Source: an uncultured Bacillaceae bacterium
Lineage (GTDB): Bacteria; Bacillota; Bacilli; Bacillales; Cytobacillaceae
DNA: 64,000 bases
NCBI GenBank assembly: GCA_937995745.1
Contig: CALKIU010000069.1
Coordinates: forward strand, 58,599-122,598
Direction of reading: 5' to 3'
Part shown: piece after piece, positions 63,755-64,000 of the stretch
Numbering within the stretch: position 1 is the first letter of the stretch
Layout: each line of letters opens with the position of its first letter
Program-made: the position numbers and the translations under genes
The notes under the pieces: model-generated
The model's input: only the letters and a program-made list of their open reading frames with translations
The model's database searches: none
Told to the model about the DNA's origin: nothing

Positions 63755-64000
63755 TGCGCAAAATCGGGCCAACCATGAATTTAAGGCCGGCTTTATCTTC
63801 AAGTTTCCCGGAAGAAATGGTAGAATAAAGTGTACGTTGTTAGCGGTTTTTAACGGCGAATGAACGTAACCGTCCGTTGACGGGGAAATCCGGAATGTCG
63901 TCCACCATCAAATGGTTTCGGCCGCGGTCCCGGGACCGGCGGCGGGAAACAGGCCCGTTTTACTTGAAGTCCCGGGGTTTTGCGAGAATGCCGCAAAAGG
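63755..64000. other. Window end after the PBP gene, no gene seen
   Basis: A TAGAAT near 63821-63826 could be a -10 element for a gene beyond the window. No ribosome binding site with a long open frame is visible in the 246 bases. Confidence 0.5.

Overview
This window is a chromosomal segment from a low-to-mid GC, endospore-forming Firmicute of the family Bacillaceae. Spore genes (spoIVFB, spo0B, safA, coxA-like, bofC, spoVB, a pbpI-like PBP) alternate with housekeeping genes. The order closely follows the B. subtilis spoIVF - rplU/rpmA - spo0B/obg - pheA - nad - safA - ruvAB - queA/tgt - secDF - relA - hisS/aspS - alaS - greA block. Shine-Dalgarno sites are strong, and TTG and GTG starts are common. 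The base composition and the presence of an RNase E/G gene (absent from B. subtilis) suggest a thermophilic-type Bacillaceae related to Caldibacillus or Geobacillus; this is inference and the species is not resolved. No prophage, insertion sequence, CRISPR array, tRNA or rRNA gene was seen.

Layout: 1-6500 holds the end of spoIVFA, spoIVFB, rng, the L21 leader with rplU-prp-rpmA, spo0B-obg and pheB. 6785-13450 holds pheA, then the NAD synthesis locus: niaR-nifS (minus strand) diverging from nadB-nadC and nadA. 13800-17860 is a spore coat and sporulation block: safA, a CotS-like kinase, a CoxA-like lipoprotein and bofC. 18300-22950 holds ruvAB, a DUF2905 gene, queA, tgt and yajC. 23130-29000 holds small membrane proteins, spoVB, comN and secDF. 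29139-36875 holds recJ-apt, relA-dtd and a cell-wall amidase. 37021-40967 holds a T-box-controlled hisS-aspS operon followed by 6S RNA. 41086-49768 holds tcdA, rarA, a YczE-like protein, cymR-iscS-mnmA and recD2. 49769-50949 is the only long stretch without a convincing gene, and it carries a five-unit array of regularly spaced palindromes. 50950-64000 holds a zinc-ribbon protein, an AI-2E-type transporter, T-box-controlled alaS, yrzL-ruvX-yrzB, mltG, trmR-trhP1-trhP2, greA and the PBP.

Two functions recur. The first is tRNA and translation: three aminoacyl-tRNA synthetases under two T-boxes, and modification enzymes QueA, Tgt, TcdA, IscS-MnmA, TrhP1/TrhP2 and TrmR. The second is sporulation and envelope assembly. 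The most noteworthy non-coding signals are the palindrome array at 50321-50555, a hisS-aspS T-box whose specifier and acceptor-pairing bases both read tRNA-Asp, a hairpin occluding the ribosome binding site of the PBP gene at 61944-61975, and a promoter-plus-terminator leader in front of trmR at 58101-58163.
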